Source: Aurantiochytrium sp. KH105 (taxonomy: Eukaryota; Sar; Bigyra; Thraustochytrida; Thraustochytriidae). Taken from it: a stretch of DNA of 64,000 nt. Both the position numbers and the translations under genes were made by a program. How positions within the stretch are numbered: position 1 is the stretch's first letter; each line of letters opens with the position of its first letter. Shown one piece after another: positions 19,506 through 29,671 of this stretch. Under the pieces are notes generated by a model. It was not told where the DNA came from. It ran no database searches and saw only the letters and a list, made by a program, of their open reading frames with translations. Location of the stretch: contig BGKB01000003.1 in assembly GCA_003116975.1 (NCBI GenBank), positions 496,001-560,000 on the forward strand, in the 5' to 3' direction.

Positions 19506-20468
19506 ATGGACGCGCTCGACGCCTTCGAGGGCGGCAAACCCGCGACGGCGCGGCAGCTGGGCCCGCGCGGAGCGCAGGCCTCGGCCGCGGGCGGGCGCGG
19601 CGCAAGGGCGGAGCCGAGCGGGCGGGCCGGCGAGCGGGATCGGGCGATCGACCGGCGGCGGGACTGGAGCGAGCGATCGATGGCGGGCGAGAAGCGCGCG
19701 CGCGACGGCGAGCCGCAAGGCGCGCGCGAGGCGGGCAAGCGGGGCCGCGCGGCGAGCGGCGGGGAGCGTCGAGCGGAGGCAGCAGCAGCAGAAGTGCCGG
19801 CGCGCGCCGCGGCGAGCGTGGACCAGACGGCGGAGGCGGAGGATCGAGCGGCAGCAGCAACGACGACGACGACGACGACGACGACGACAATGTCGTCCTC
19901 GAAGGCGTCGCTCGAGGAGGAGGAGGAGGAGGAGGAGGAGAATGGGAAGCACGCACCTCAAAGCGGGCCCGGCGCAGATGGCGAAACCAGAAATGCTCGC
20001 CAGAAGACGTGGGGACGCGGAGAGAAGGGCAGTGCGGACAAGAAAGATGACGTCGACAACGACGACAACGAAGACGATGAGGAGGAAGAGGAGGAAGAGG
20101 AGGAGCTCACAATAATGCTCGATTTCAAACTGCTCCAGGGCAAGGTCTCGTCGCTTACAGACCTTCCTGAAATTAACGTGCAGCGCGGAATCCGCAAGGA
20201 CACCATCCGCGCGAGCATCGGCGAGTTCGCCTTTGAAGGCGAGGTCAAACCCGCGCTCGGTTCGATCGCGCTCTTCGCCAAGAACAACGAGCTCAAGTCC
20301 TGCTCCTTCGTCGCCACCGTCGACACGACCGCCGACCTCGACACGCTCTCCAAGCAGACGCCAAAGTTCGCCATGCTGCCTCTCCGCATCAAGCCGCCGC
20401 CGCAGCAGCAGCAGCAAAGCGCTGGCTCCACCGACAACACTGTGGGGTCCCCGCGCAACGCAAATTAG
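19506..20468 (+). CDS. Acidic protein with conserved-looking C-terminal domain, unknown family
   Basis: 320 codons from ATG at 19506 (MDALDAFEGGKPATARQ). A downstream in-frame ATG at 19890, just after an ACG (Thr) run, gives MSSSKASLEEEE and would be a 192-residue alternative. The first half is Arg/Ala/Glu-rich and low complexity. Two Glu/Asp tracts follow (about residues 138-146 and 180-200). The last 110 residues look globular, with beta-strand character: ELTIMLDFKLLQGKV, TIRASIGEFAFEGEVKPALG, SIALFAKNNELKSCSF. This could be a small barrel such as occurs in some transcription-factor subunits, but I cannot assign it. The C terminus has Pro and Gln runs. Confidence 0.55.
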   Translation: MDALDAFEGGKPATARQLGPRGAQASAAGGRGARAEPSGRAGERDRAIDRRRDWSERSMAGEKRARDGEPQGAREAGKRGRAASGGERRAEAAAAEVPARAAASVDQTAEAEDRAAAATTTTTTTTTTMSSSKASLEEEEEEEEENGKHAPQSGPGADGETRNARQKTWGRGEKGSADKKDDVDNDDNEDDEEEEEEEEELTIMLDFKLLQGKVSSLTDLPEINVQRGIRKDTIRASIGEFAFEGEVKPALGSIALFAKNNELKSCSFVATVDTTADLDTLSKQTPKFAMLPLRIKPPPQQQQQSAGSTDNTVGSPRNAN

Positions 20469-20520
20469 AGTCCGCGCAGGGACCGACCTGAGAGCGCGGC
20501 GCGGCGCGGCGCGGCGCGGC

Positions 20521-23500
20521 ATGGCGCGACTCGACTCGAGCGCGAGGGCCTCGGAGCATGGAGCTTTGGGTGATCGCAGAGCCAGGGGCACTGCGCGGCG
20601 CGATCATCGCGGCGGAGGTCTCGCGATGCACGCGGAGGCGACCAAGGGCCCCGCGCGACCGCAGACGGCGGTGTGCGCCTGTGACGATTGCCTCGCGAGG
20701 GTCCGCGACGAAGCGCGCGAGCGGGTGCTCGCGCGCAGCGATATCCTGAGGGAGAAAACGAGACGTCCGCGCGGTGGCTATGGCGGCGGCGGCAGCGGCT
20801 ATGGCGGTATGATCGTAGATGCAGGGGCACGGAAGCGCAAAGCGAGAATAAAGACAACAGCAGCCAAGGGGGCATTATGTGCTTCTCGTCATGAGGCCCT
20901 CTTTCGACCGGGAAGCGCTCCTGCGCCAGCGGGAAAAGTGACGCTGCAGCGCTCGTTTCTCGTCAGCAGCAAATCAGCACGACGCAGACTCGGACGAAAT
21001 GATGGTCCAGGGCCAGACAAGCGCCTACGAGAACTGGAACGTATCTTTGGTCTTGTGGAGCAGCGTGGACTCACGCGCGGCAAATTGAAAGCGCGGCAGT
21101 CATCGTCGGTGGCCGCAAACCGTGCGCTTCGGCGCTCGAGACGCATGGAAAAGCTTGGCGAGCGTCGATTTGCAGCCACAGAGGCTCAACGCGTCTGGCG
21201 TGGACACCGTGCTCGCGTGCGAACCAAAAAGCTCGTTCGACGCGTATGTGCTGCCCAAGCGCTCGTACGTGGCCATCTGCAACGAAGATCAGGCCAGCTT
21301 GAAAGCCTTCGTCAAGAGAAAGATGCGGCGACGAGGATACAGGCTCTCGCTCGAAGGAGGCTGGCAACCCGCGCAGCTCAAGACCGGCGTGAAGCGCTTG
21401 ACAGAGCTCGTCACGAAGCCGCTGTACGGAGACAAAACATGGAGCGCCAATCTGCGACGTCCTTACAAGCGACGTGGCGAGCAAGCGTGACGCGTCACGA
21501 TTATGTGGCACGTCGCTCAAGCGTCATCACTGTTCAGTCCGTGTACCGTCGTCGCTGCGCATCGCGCGAAGTCGCCGTCAAGCGGGAAACGCGTCGCCGA
21601 CGAACGATAGCTGCCGTGCAGATTCAGCGCAACGTGCGCGGGCACAACGTACGCGCGGCTCTTCGCACTGCCAAAGAGGACGCCGCTGCCCGTGTGATTG
21701 AAAAGCTGATGCGGTGGTACATGAATCGGGCACAGCTAAGGCTTCATCGCCTTCGCAAAGACAATTTGCGCAACATTTGGCACGATCTGGCGCAAGAGTC
21801 CAGCGGGGAGGCTGGTATCTCATCTTTGCTTCGTGACTATCCCATGTTCGACCGCAACGAGGCCGCTGTGCACGCGGCGCTCTTTGCTGCCTTTGCACGT
21901 CGAAATTTTGACGAAGCAGTGGATCTCGTGCAATCACACGCCGCCGAAGGGGACCCTCGAGCGCGGTATCTTCGCTCTTTGGCCATGCGTCTTGGAGGTC
22001 GTGGAGCGCCGGCAACCTTAATACAGATCGTGGGCCGCGGCAAACAGCTCGAGCTCGACGAGCGTTTGCGCGAGGAACGCGTCACGCCTCGCGTCTTTTT
22101 CGGACCAGGACGAACAACTGCACTTCCGTGCATGGAAGAGCTCGAGTTTCTGCTCCGTATAGCAGTGCAAATGGCCACAGATCCCCATGAGCGCGCCAAG
22201 CGCATCTGCGTGCACGGAGTCTTTCGACATCTTATTGTCAAGGACACGGATGGTGCAGAGCGCATGCTACTCGAGGCGGCGACGCTGACCCCCGAAGACC
22301 CCTTTGTGACCATGTGCTTCTATGGCCGCGCTGCCGCCCCAGACGAGCCTTTGCCAAGCCCTGGGCTCTGCGAGGAAGACTTTGCCGGAAGCGGGGCGCT
22401 TTGCGTGCTTGTGCGCCAAAACCTGCAAATACGCGACTTTGAAGGTGTGCGAGTGGCCGTCTTGGAACGCCGCAGCAAGCATGGCCGCGTCGATCTCATG
22501 TTTTCCCTCTCATTACAGTCGCTTTCGCTGACTGAAGAAAAAGGAAAAGAAAAGGAAGGAGGAAATAGTGGACGTGAGAGAGAGGGCATGGCTCGTAAAA
22601 CGCTCATTGTCACCCACTCGCAACTCCGTGAATGGGCATCCTTCTTGGACCAGCCCGATGCCTTGAACGCATCGGTGGACCCGAAACGCGCCCTTGCACT
22701 CTACGAAGAGCTCGTAGACTCGCTCGATATCGTGCGAACCGATCGAGAGGAGGCAACCTGGAACAGCGTGCAGCCGGCCCTGCGGTTCAAGCAACGCCCC
22801 GTGGGCACACGCGTGCAGCTCACGCGGAACCGCCACTTGCTAAGTCTGACTTTTTTTCTCGAAGAACAACAACGACTTCGCATCACGGCGTACTGTGCTG
22901 CGCTCGACGACACCTTTGCGGTAGTGCTGGGGAAGACGCAAATTGAAGCTCTCTGCATAGACTCTCCCCTCTTGAAGCGGATGTTTGCGGAGCGGGGCTG
23001 GCGTCGCGCAACGCACTTTTCGCCATTGCTTGATCGTGTTGCGGGGCTTCTTGAAGTGTGCGACCCACCCCCTGAGACGCCGCGGTACCTTTCCTACACA
23101 CGATCCGATCAGATGCTGGTCAACAACCGCATTGTAAAGCGACCTTTCAAGCAACAGTACAATTCTTTGGGACTCACCTCTGGCAAATATCTCAAGATTA
23201 GCGGCCTCGAAGATGCAATGCGCGCCGCACGCCGCAATTGGGCCGCAGAGCGCATACAATCTCTCTTTCATTTGCAGCGCGCCTATGATGACTATTATGC
23301 GGCTGTTCTCGATCACGCCGCGGTCGGTCTGCAGCGGTTGTGGCGTGGTCATTGTGCACGACTCGCGAATGCCTCCCACCGCGCCGAGGCGCGCAGACAT
23401 CGTGCAGCATCTCGTTTGGCCGCATTTGGTCACGGGATTCGGCAACGAAAGGCGCTACGCTCGCGTATTCGTCATGTTGTGGGAGATGCCGCCTCTGGTG

Positions 23501-24732
23501 ACTGGCACGCGTACTGGTGCGCTGCGGCTGTCCAACGCAGATGTGGGGGTGCACTCTACGCGAGCATTTTCACCAGCAATTTGGACGACGATGTGAATTT
23601 TGAGGGCCTCCGCGTTTGCAACGGAGACTTTGCTCTCGCACGCGAATTGTACTTTGAGCGCGCGCTGCGAATGCAACCCGAGGCACCGCGGCCATGCATC
23701 GCGTATGCACTTGCAACGATGGAATTTACTGACGACTATGAGGAATCTTTGCGTCTCTTGGCTCGGGCAGAGGCATTGGGACCGGTGCACCCCAAATTTT
23801 ACGATTGGCTCGAGTCCCGACAACGCATTCGTGCCGAGGCCGTGGTGAAGGTGCAGCGCATGTGGCGATTCACACGGAACCTGCCGCGCTATTCGTTTCT
23901 TCTCGCAACAGAGATGGCTTGCGCGCAGCGCGCTATCGACTTAGGTGTTGCCACGGTCGTTGACTGGGAATCACACGTATTCGGCTTGCAAGCTCTGCAC
24001 TGCGACGAAGTAGCTGCCAACGATGTGTATGAACGCACTTTGCTGCGCAAATTTCCAGGCCGTGCATCTTTTCGGCTTGGACATGCCGTTCTGCATCGTC
24101 TTGACTCCGTTGACGCACATCTTTCCAGGTCTGATCTTGGCGGCATTCTCCGTTACTTTCGCCACGCGTGTCTTGCCCAAGATCCTCAAAAGCTTGCCCC
24201 AGCCTTGGCAAACCTGGCACTTCTGTATTGGTATCTGAACGTCTGCGACGAAGCTGAAAGTCTTGTCCGTCGCGCATTGAATCTTGCGCCGGATTGCAGC
24301 GCGGCACTCGAAGTTTTTTATGTGTTCCGGCGCGCCTCGAGCGAGCAATCGAATGGGGATCACGCCAAGAGCACTCTTTTCGATTCACAATCGAGTTTGA
24401 GTGTAGGAAATATTGGTTTGCAAAGTGCCATTCACGAAGCGCTCTCGCGTCGCCTCAAGCTTGAGCGACTTGCCGAGAAGCGTGTCAAGGACGAAATTTT
24501 AGCACGGGCTCGGGAGTGCGAGGAGATGGCGAAACATGACAAGCCCCCTCCGAGTATGGCGAAGCAGCGGACATTGCGCGAGTCGATCATGACACAGAGT
24601 CAAATTGCAGAGGCACGGCGCAAGGCCAAGCAAGAGCGCCGAAGGACCACTAAGATGGAGAACAAGAAAAGGATCAAGAGCAAAAAGAAGAAAACGGATT
24701 GGGATGCAAGGGACCACGACAGCAACACCTGA
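20521..24732 (+). CDS. Large IQ-motif protein with TPR-like repeats
   Basis: 1403 codons from ATG at 20521; the next in-frame ATG is 20626. The frame is open back to 20233, inside the preceding gene. IQ motifs (calmodulin or light-chain binding) cluster at residues about 219-370, for example AQRVWRGHRAR, TRIQALARRRLA and VQIQRNVRGH. More occur near 935 (VGLQRLWRGHCARL) and 1107 (VVKVQRMWRFTRN). Helical-repeat (TPR-like) segments lie at about 450-480, 1025-1095 and 1214-1264 (ALANLALLYWYLNVCDEAESLVRRALNLAPD). The C terminus is a Lys/Glu-rich coiled coil. A Lys/Glu/Gly-rich insert near residues 680-700 follows TTTTCCCTCTCATTACAG, so a small intron there is possible. IQ plus TPR proteins often act in cilia or as calmodulin-dependent scaffolds; the role here is unknown. 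Confidence 0.75.
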   Translation: MARLDSSARASEHGALGDRRARGTARRDHRGGGLAMHAEATKGPARPQTAVCACDDCLARVRDEARERVLARSDILREKTRRPRGGYGGGGSGYGGMIVDAGARKRKARIKTTAAKGALCASRHEALFRPGSAPAPAGKVTLQRSFLVSSKSARRRLGRNDGPGPDKRLRELERIFGLVEQRGLTRGKLKARQSSSVAANRALRRSRRMEKLGERRFAATEAQRVWRGHRARVRTKKLVRRVCAAQALVRGHLQRRSGQLESLRQEKDAATRIQALARRRLATRAAQDRREALDRARHEAAVRRQNMERQSATSLQATWRASVTRHDYVARRSSVITVQSVYRRRCASREVAVKRETRRRRTIAAVQIQRNVRGHNVRAALRTAKEDAAARVIEKLMRWYMNRAQLRLHRLRKDNLRNIWHDLAQESSGEAGISSLLRDYPMFDRNEAAVHAALFAAFARRNFDEAVDLVQSHAAEGDPRARYLRSLAMRLGGRGAPATLIQIVGRGKQLELDERLREERVTPRVFFGPGRTTALPCMEELEFLLRIAVQMATDPHERAKRICVHGVFRHLIVKDTDGAERMLLEAATLTPEDPFVTMCFYGRAAAPDEPLPSPGLCEEDFAGSGALCVLVRQNLQIRDFEGVRVAVLERRSKHGRVDLMFSLSLQSLSLTEEKGKEKEGGNSGREREGMARKTLIVTHSQLREWASFLDQPDALNASVDPKRALALYEELVDSLDIVRTDREEATWNSVQPALRFKQRPVGTRVQLTRNRHLLSLTFFLEEQQRLRITAYCAALDDTFAVVLGKTQIEALCIDSPLLKRMFAERGWRRATHFSPLLDRVAGLLEVCDPPPETPRYLSYTRSDQMLVNNRIVKRPFKQQYNSLGLTSGKYLKISGLEDAMRAARRNWAAERIQSLFHLQRAYDDYYAAVLDHAAVGLQRLWRGHCARLANASHRAEARRHRAASRLAAFGHGIRQRKALRSRIRHVVGDAASGDWHAYWCAAAVQRRCGGALYASIFTSNLDDDVNFEGLRVCNGDFALARELYFERALRMQPEAPRPCIAYALATMEFTDDYEESLRLLARAEALGPVHPKFYDWLESRQRIRAEAVVKVQRMWRFTRNLPRYSFLLATEMACAQRAIDLGVATVVDWESHVFGLQALHCDEVAANDVYERTLLRKFPGRASFRLGHAVLHRLDSVDAHLSRSDLGGILRYFRHACLAQDPQKLAPALANLALLYWYLNVCDEAESLVRRALNLAPDCSAALEVFYVFRRASSEQSNGDHAKSTLFDSQSSLSVGNIGLQSAIHEALSRRLKLERLAEKRVKDEILARARECEEMAKHDKPPPSMAKQRTLRESIMTQSQIAEARRKAKQERRRTTKMENKKRIKSKKKKTDWDARDHDSNT

Positions 24733-25076
24733 TATTGTTGTCCGATTGTATTCAGGAGAGCGCACTGATGCGCTCGCCAGACCATGCACCATGATGTGCA
24801 ACTAGCATAGCAACCTGGAGCCGTGCATGCTGACTCTTATTTTGTGCGCGAACATACCCGCATCTAACATGTGGATCACCTTGACAGCTGTCGGAATTCC
24901 TCCAGCAGTTCCTCATGTTGCTTTCTTTCTTTCTTTCTTTCTCCTCTCCTTTGTCGTTGAACACTTTTACTCACAAGCCTTTTCTCTCGAGTTTTACTTT
25001 GAGAACCATGACTTGCGAAAATGGAAAACACAGGAAAAGTCTTGTTTTTGTTAAATTGGTTTTTCCAAACCAAAAC
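24733..25076. other. Convergent intergenic region
   Basis: This lies between the 3' ends of the IQ/TPR gene (+) and the scramblase gene (-). It contains a TTTC tetranucleotide run at 24921-24943 and AT-rich sequence at 25040-25085. No gene is seen. Confidence 0.5.
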
Positions 25077-25976
25077 CTAATTGTTTTCGTTGCCAGACTT
25101 TTCAAAGAGCTTGTACTCGAGATGATGCGTAGCGGCCATGAGAAGAGCGCGCTGTGCTTCGGTGGAGTCCTCGGGAAATTCAACCACATAGTTGGAGAAT
25201 TGCATCATCATCCGACACAACGCCGCCCCTACGTTATCGCCGCCACCAAATGTACGCTGGACTTTGCCAACTGGACGGCCTTCGGGCGAAAGCACATCAA
25301 AGACCATGTCATTGCGAAAGCACGTACCGCCGCAGCAATTGTTCGAGCTTCCATTGCAGCAGCATTGATTCTCGCGGATGCGGTAGCGCAGCTCGAGCTG
25401 GCCGTCAACAAGCTCGTGGACATCATCGTATTGTGTGCAGAGACAGACGGACTCGAAGCCGCGGCCGCAGTACGGATCGCAGTTCTCGCGAACGCGTCCA
25501 ATGTTGCGTGTCCCATTGGGATCCGCAACGTCGTACAGCGTTGAGGTGATTGGGCAACATATCCATGCTCCAAGCTGGAACGGACGGTCCATGAGGTACT
25601 CGTCGGCTCCAGAGCCACCGTAAAAGTGCAGCTTGAGATTGCGCAGGTTGCCGCACCCAACGTAGTTAAGGCAGACGCGCTCCAAACAGCTACTTTCTTC
25701 TCTGGCCATGAGAGCAGCCGGAAGTAGAGAGAGCTCGCTGCTCTTGGGTTGCCAGCGGTTCGGATCGGTTGACGTTTGCGCGACGTTCTTGTCGTCGGGC
25801 AGCATGCCAACCTTGTAAATGTTCCTGGCCTCGTAAGGCAGGCCCACCAGCGCGGCCGCGGTCTCCGCGCCCTGAAACTGCTGTTGCACAACGATGCCAC
25901 GCGCGCGCGTCAGCTCGACGCGCTGCATGCTCTGCACCTCGGGCACTACGGTTGCCTTGACGACGAGATCGCTCAT
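25077..25976 (-). CDS. Phospholipid scramblase family protein
   Basis: 299 codons from ATG at 25976, a single exon, matching the 250-330 residues usual for the family. Scramblases move phospholipids between bilayer leaflets without ATP and usually need calcium. Family features in order: an N-terminal strand with RGIVVQQQFQGAETAAALVG, a YEARNIYKVG segment, a Cys-rich centre (LNYVGCGNLRNLKLHF, then WICCPITSTLYDV), and DPNGTRNIGRV. A second Cys-rich loop (NQCCCNGSSNNCC) follows, then MVFDVLSPEGRPVGKVQRTFGG and a final hydrophobic segment with YVVEFPEDSTEAQRALLMAATHHLEYKLFE. That segment corresponds to the calcium-site and C-terminal helix region of the family. The Cys-rich stretches could be palmitoylated. 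Confidence 0.75.
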   Translation of the reverse strand: MSDLVVKATVVPEVQSMQRVELTRARGIVVQQQFQGAETAAALVGLPYEARNIYKVGMLPDDKNVAQTSTDPNRWQPKSSELSLLPAALMAREESSCLERVCLNYVGCGNLRNLKLHFYGGSGADEYLMDRPFQLGAWICCPITSTLYDVADPNGTRNIGRVRENCDPYCGRGFESVCLCTQYDDVHELVDGQLELRYRIRENQCCCNGSSNNCCGGTCFRNDMVFDVLSPEGRPVGKVQRTFGGGDNVGAALCRMMMQFSNYVVEFPEDSTEAQRALLMAATHHLEYKLFEKSGNENN

Positions 25977-28900
25977 CGTGCCTGCCTGCTTGCTTGCCTT
26001 GGTCGCTAGCGTCTACGCTTTCCTTTCTCTGTCGTTCGCGATGCTCGCGCGCTCCGTCCGTGGCTCGCGCTACTTTTGCGATACGCTTCTGTTTCTTTGG
26101 ACACGGTGCACGAGCACGTGCCTTCAACGATAGAATAAAGTACACACCTCACACGCTGGAAACTCGAACCTCTGGAACGTCTTCTTTTCGACTTATAAAG
26201 TGACGGAGAACTTCAACTTCAGTTGGCGGTAGGCCTAGTCTGCGGCGAGGAATAGTGCCTTGCTGTTTGGTGATCTCGAGCGCTCTTCCTGTTCGTTATG
26301 TCCCTTGGCAGCTTGAACGTAAAAAAAGAAATCAATCCACGCCGCAGGAATGACCATCGGCACTTTATGAGGAGCCCATCTCCAAGCCTGCCAACTTGAA
26401 GACATACATCATGTGCCCATTATAGGAATACCCAAGCAACCCGCACGGTCAAATAGGAAACATTGCGATGAGCTTCAGACATCGCGGCGGGCAGAGGCTC
26501 TCGCAAGACTCCATCATTCTTACAAGAATGGAAAAATTGTGTGTCTGCAATGGGCGAAAAGAAGAAACTTTTCGCAAACATTTTGAACCCCGATCATGAC
26601 ATGTCCAGCATACTATTTGTCCCTCCAGACGTTGCACAGCTTTGAGATTGGCATCATACGACGGACAACTCTAGTTGACGAGCAGTTTTTGCATGCACGT
26701 GCTCTCAAAGGTTGCATCGCCTTCGGTGCCAGAAAATCATGGTTCTATCTTCCAAGGGAGGAAAAGAACAACTAGTTTGTATTCTCTAATGCCCTGTACT
26801 CTTCGTTTTGTGATGGATGATCGCGAGGACAAATTACGCTGATGCAGCTCTGCAAGCTTGCCCCATAGCCAAGAAAGACGGGTTGCAGCCGCCAGGACCT
26901 CTCTTTTATATTTTGGCCTTCTCATAAACGCCTCATTCGCATTTTCACACAAAGACTCCGTCGCTCGTCCAAGAATACAATCAGTTAGGGACTCGAGCCT
27001 CTTCGGCCGAATCATTTGCGTGTATACCGTCGTCTCTCGGTCACTCGCGGTCAGGCAAGTCTTTTGTCATTCCGATACTTACGCTGACCGCGACTGCGCT
27101 TCGACTACTCCAGAGGCAAGCAAGAAAGCAAGTCGAAGCCAACGACAGCGAGCACCTATAGAACAAGCGATCCAAGGGCAGGCAAAGCTATTTGCTTTGC
27201 TTCACGACGCGGTCGGCGGCCGATCGTGAGAATATCGTCGCGTGGCAAGCCAATATACACTGGGTCAAAACGCATTCAGCTGCAGGTCACGACTTATCAG
27301 CTGCAGAGGGAGATGTTTATTAATGCGCGCGCGACTCGGAGACACTGCAATTTCCGGGTCTTCTCCTAGGACGCGTCTCTGTGAACGAATCTCATCGATG
27401 ACGTAAACCATGGCGAGCCTGGCGACGCGATTGTGATCCATCTCGCAGTGTCGCACGCAATCACTGCAGCTGCAAGCCCTCCTTCGTTCTACAGTGCTGC
27501 AAGCTGCAGCTGCTGCTGTCTGCGAGAGCATCAATCGGAAGCGAAACGAAGCGCTCACCGCGGTCGCTTTCTTTCTTCGCAGGGCTCGAGGGTCGTCGTC
27601 GAGACATCGAGATTTAGGGAGATTTCGGGCCCCGCAGCGAAGCCGCGGCGCCGCGTCGGACGCCCGTCCCGCGTCCCCTCCGCGCCTCTGGAGGCGCGCA
27701 GCCCATCTTGCGGGGCCGGTCCACCCGCCGCTCGCTGCGGGCCAGTGACGCCTGCTCTCTGCGGGGCCCCTGCGTTCGTGGAAATCCGCCTCCGCACGTT
27801 TCCTCGGCGTTTCCCCGCGCCGGGTTGTGTCGGCACGCGACAGTGGTACACTGCCCCGCAGCACCTCCGTTAACCTTCCACAGCGTCTCGCAAAAGCCGC
27901 CGCCGTGTCCTCGTTCGCGGTCGCGGTCTGCAGAGGCGCGCGTGAGGGGCGTCACCTGCGCGGCTGCGGGAGGAGGCGGATCTGGATCCTGGGACGCGCA
28001 GCCGCGATGCCGCCGAGTCCAGAACCGGCGCGGCGCAAGGACTTGGTTTTTTTTGCCGGATAACAACACCACCTTGCTCTTCCTTTGCGTTTACGTTCAA
28101 GTTCAAGTTGGTTGCGTTGCAGTCGCCGCGCTGCTAATTGATCGATCGCCGCCGCCGAAAGCCGCAGCGACAGCGACAGCGACTGGGCCTCTTGCCGCCG
28201 CCCAAGCGCGAATGGACGAACGCAATGTACTTCGGCTTCCGCGAGTCATCTTGCGAGTCATCTCGCGACTTCGCAGCGAAGGCGAGCGCGGCAGGCCTCG
28301 ACCTGAAAGCGCATGTACGTTGGGTCGAGGGGGAGATGCTGCTTGGATGTTGGGCGCAGCAGGACCCGCGTGGCCGGGAGAGCAGGAGGGCGTGGCGCAC
28401 AGCGGCGGGGGCGGATTTCGTGGACGCGTGGCGGAGGTTTCGCGGCGAAGAGCACTGCAGGGCGCGGGGTCGTGATGGCTAGCATTCTTCAACACGAACG
28501 TGAAAGTTTTCGGTGTTGATCGAGGGGCCAAAGGAATGAATGCTGGAAGAAGAACGACTGCGAACAAGGTATACGCAGCAACTCGCCAGAATCGATCATC
28601 AATCGGTCGAACAGCCAGCTGCCATGGCTGCAGGCGGTCGTTCAGTCGCGCGCGCGAGCGAGGGAGCACTTCCGGGTGGGCGAGTGGGCGGGCGAGCGAG
28701 CGAGCGAACGAACGAATGAACGAACCGCGGCCGGGGGCCCGAACGCGCAGAGCGAGCGAGGGCGGGCCGGAGGCGGAGACGGAGGCGGGTTTGGATTCAA
28801 ATCGCACCTCGCCTCCTGGCACTACTGCCGGCTTTCGTTCTCTCGAGGCGACACGGCCGGCGCTCGGAAATGATGGCCAGAGGCAGGGACTCGAGACCGC

Positions 28901-29671
28901 CGCCGGCCCCAGCCAAGACGGCTGCGGCCGCGACCGCGACCGACCGCGACTGCGACACGCCTGCCTTCGCGAGCCGCACTGCCGCTGCCTCTGCGCCCAC
29001 GGGCGTGCCACTAGCGTCGAGGGGTTTTGAATTCGAATTCGAATTTGGATCGGAATTTGAATCTGAAAATTTGAATTCGAATTTGAATTCGAATTTGAGA
29101 TTGAGAGTGAATTCGAGCGTGGTCTGTGCGGAGAATAAATCTTCGAACTCGCTATGCGATGCGCGGCAGAGGGCTGCGGCTGGAGCTCGCGCGCTGCGGA
29201 GGCTCTGCGGCCGCCGGGCCAGCGCAAAGCAAAGCAGAGCCGAGCGTCGAATGCGAGCGCCTCTGCACTGCACTGCACTGCGCGCGGCGCAGCGGCGAAG
29301 GCGCGGCGGCGTCCCCTCCGGGCGCGGCTCTGCTGCTGCTCGGCTCTGCTCTGCTCTGCTCCGCGGGGCACTGCGGGTCTTTCTCTCTCTCTCTCCGTCT
29401 CTCCAAGGCGGGCTCCGTCTGGACAGAGCGGCGCGGTCCCTCTGGGACGCGCGGAGAGAGGGCGCTGGGACGGGCCCCCACTGGGACGCGGCGCGGCGAG
29501 CGAAGATCCGCGCAGGCAGATCGCCGGCGGCGCGAGCAAACCCGAAACCTGCTGCAGCGCGTACGAGAGCGAGAGCGAGAGCGAGGCCGCGGAGATTGGC
29601 GAGGAGCGCGACGTGCAGAGCAGAGCGGGAACGAGCGGAGCAGAGCTTGGAAGCGAAGGAGGAAAGGAAAG
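25977..29671. other. 3.7-kb gene-poor region
   Basis: I see no gene I would defend. Up to about 27.2 kb the sequence is AT-richer and full of stops. From 27.4 to 29.6 kb it is GC-rich with long but contradictory open frames on both strands. These are Arg/Ala/Ser-rich, without domains, and partly driven by repeats (GCGAGCGAGC at 28690-28710, GAATTC units at 29029-29115). The region probably contains the promoter and leader of the gene at 29672 and the leader of the scramblase gene. Confidence 0.5.
29029..29115. repeat. GAATTC/GAATTT hexamer array
   Basis: About twelve imperfect 6-bp units, several of them the GAATTC palindrome. Each unit is nearly self-complementary, so the array can fold back or align in either orientation. 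Confidence 0.85.

Noticed and set aside
18897..20591. 564-codon minus-strand frame
   Set aside because: Antisense to the acidic gene and overlaps the PHD gene start; driven by GC-rich and CTC repeats.
27265..27864. 199-codon minus-strand frame
   Set aside because: Overlaps three other frames of similar length in GC-rich DNA; no motif or good start context.
28785..28801. GGATTCAAATC, tRNA B-box-like
   Set aside because: No matching A box, acceptor stem or T-run terminator nearby. No tRNA gene could be supported anywhere in the window.
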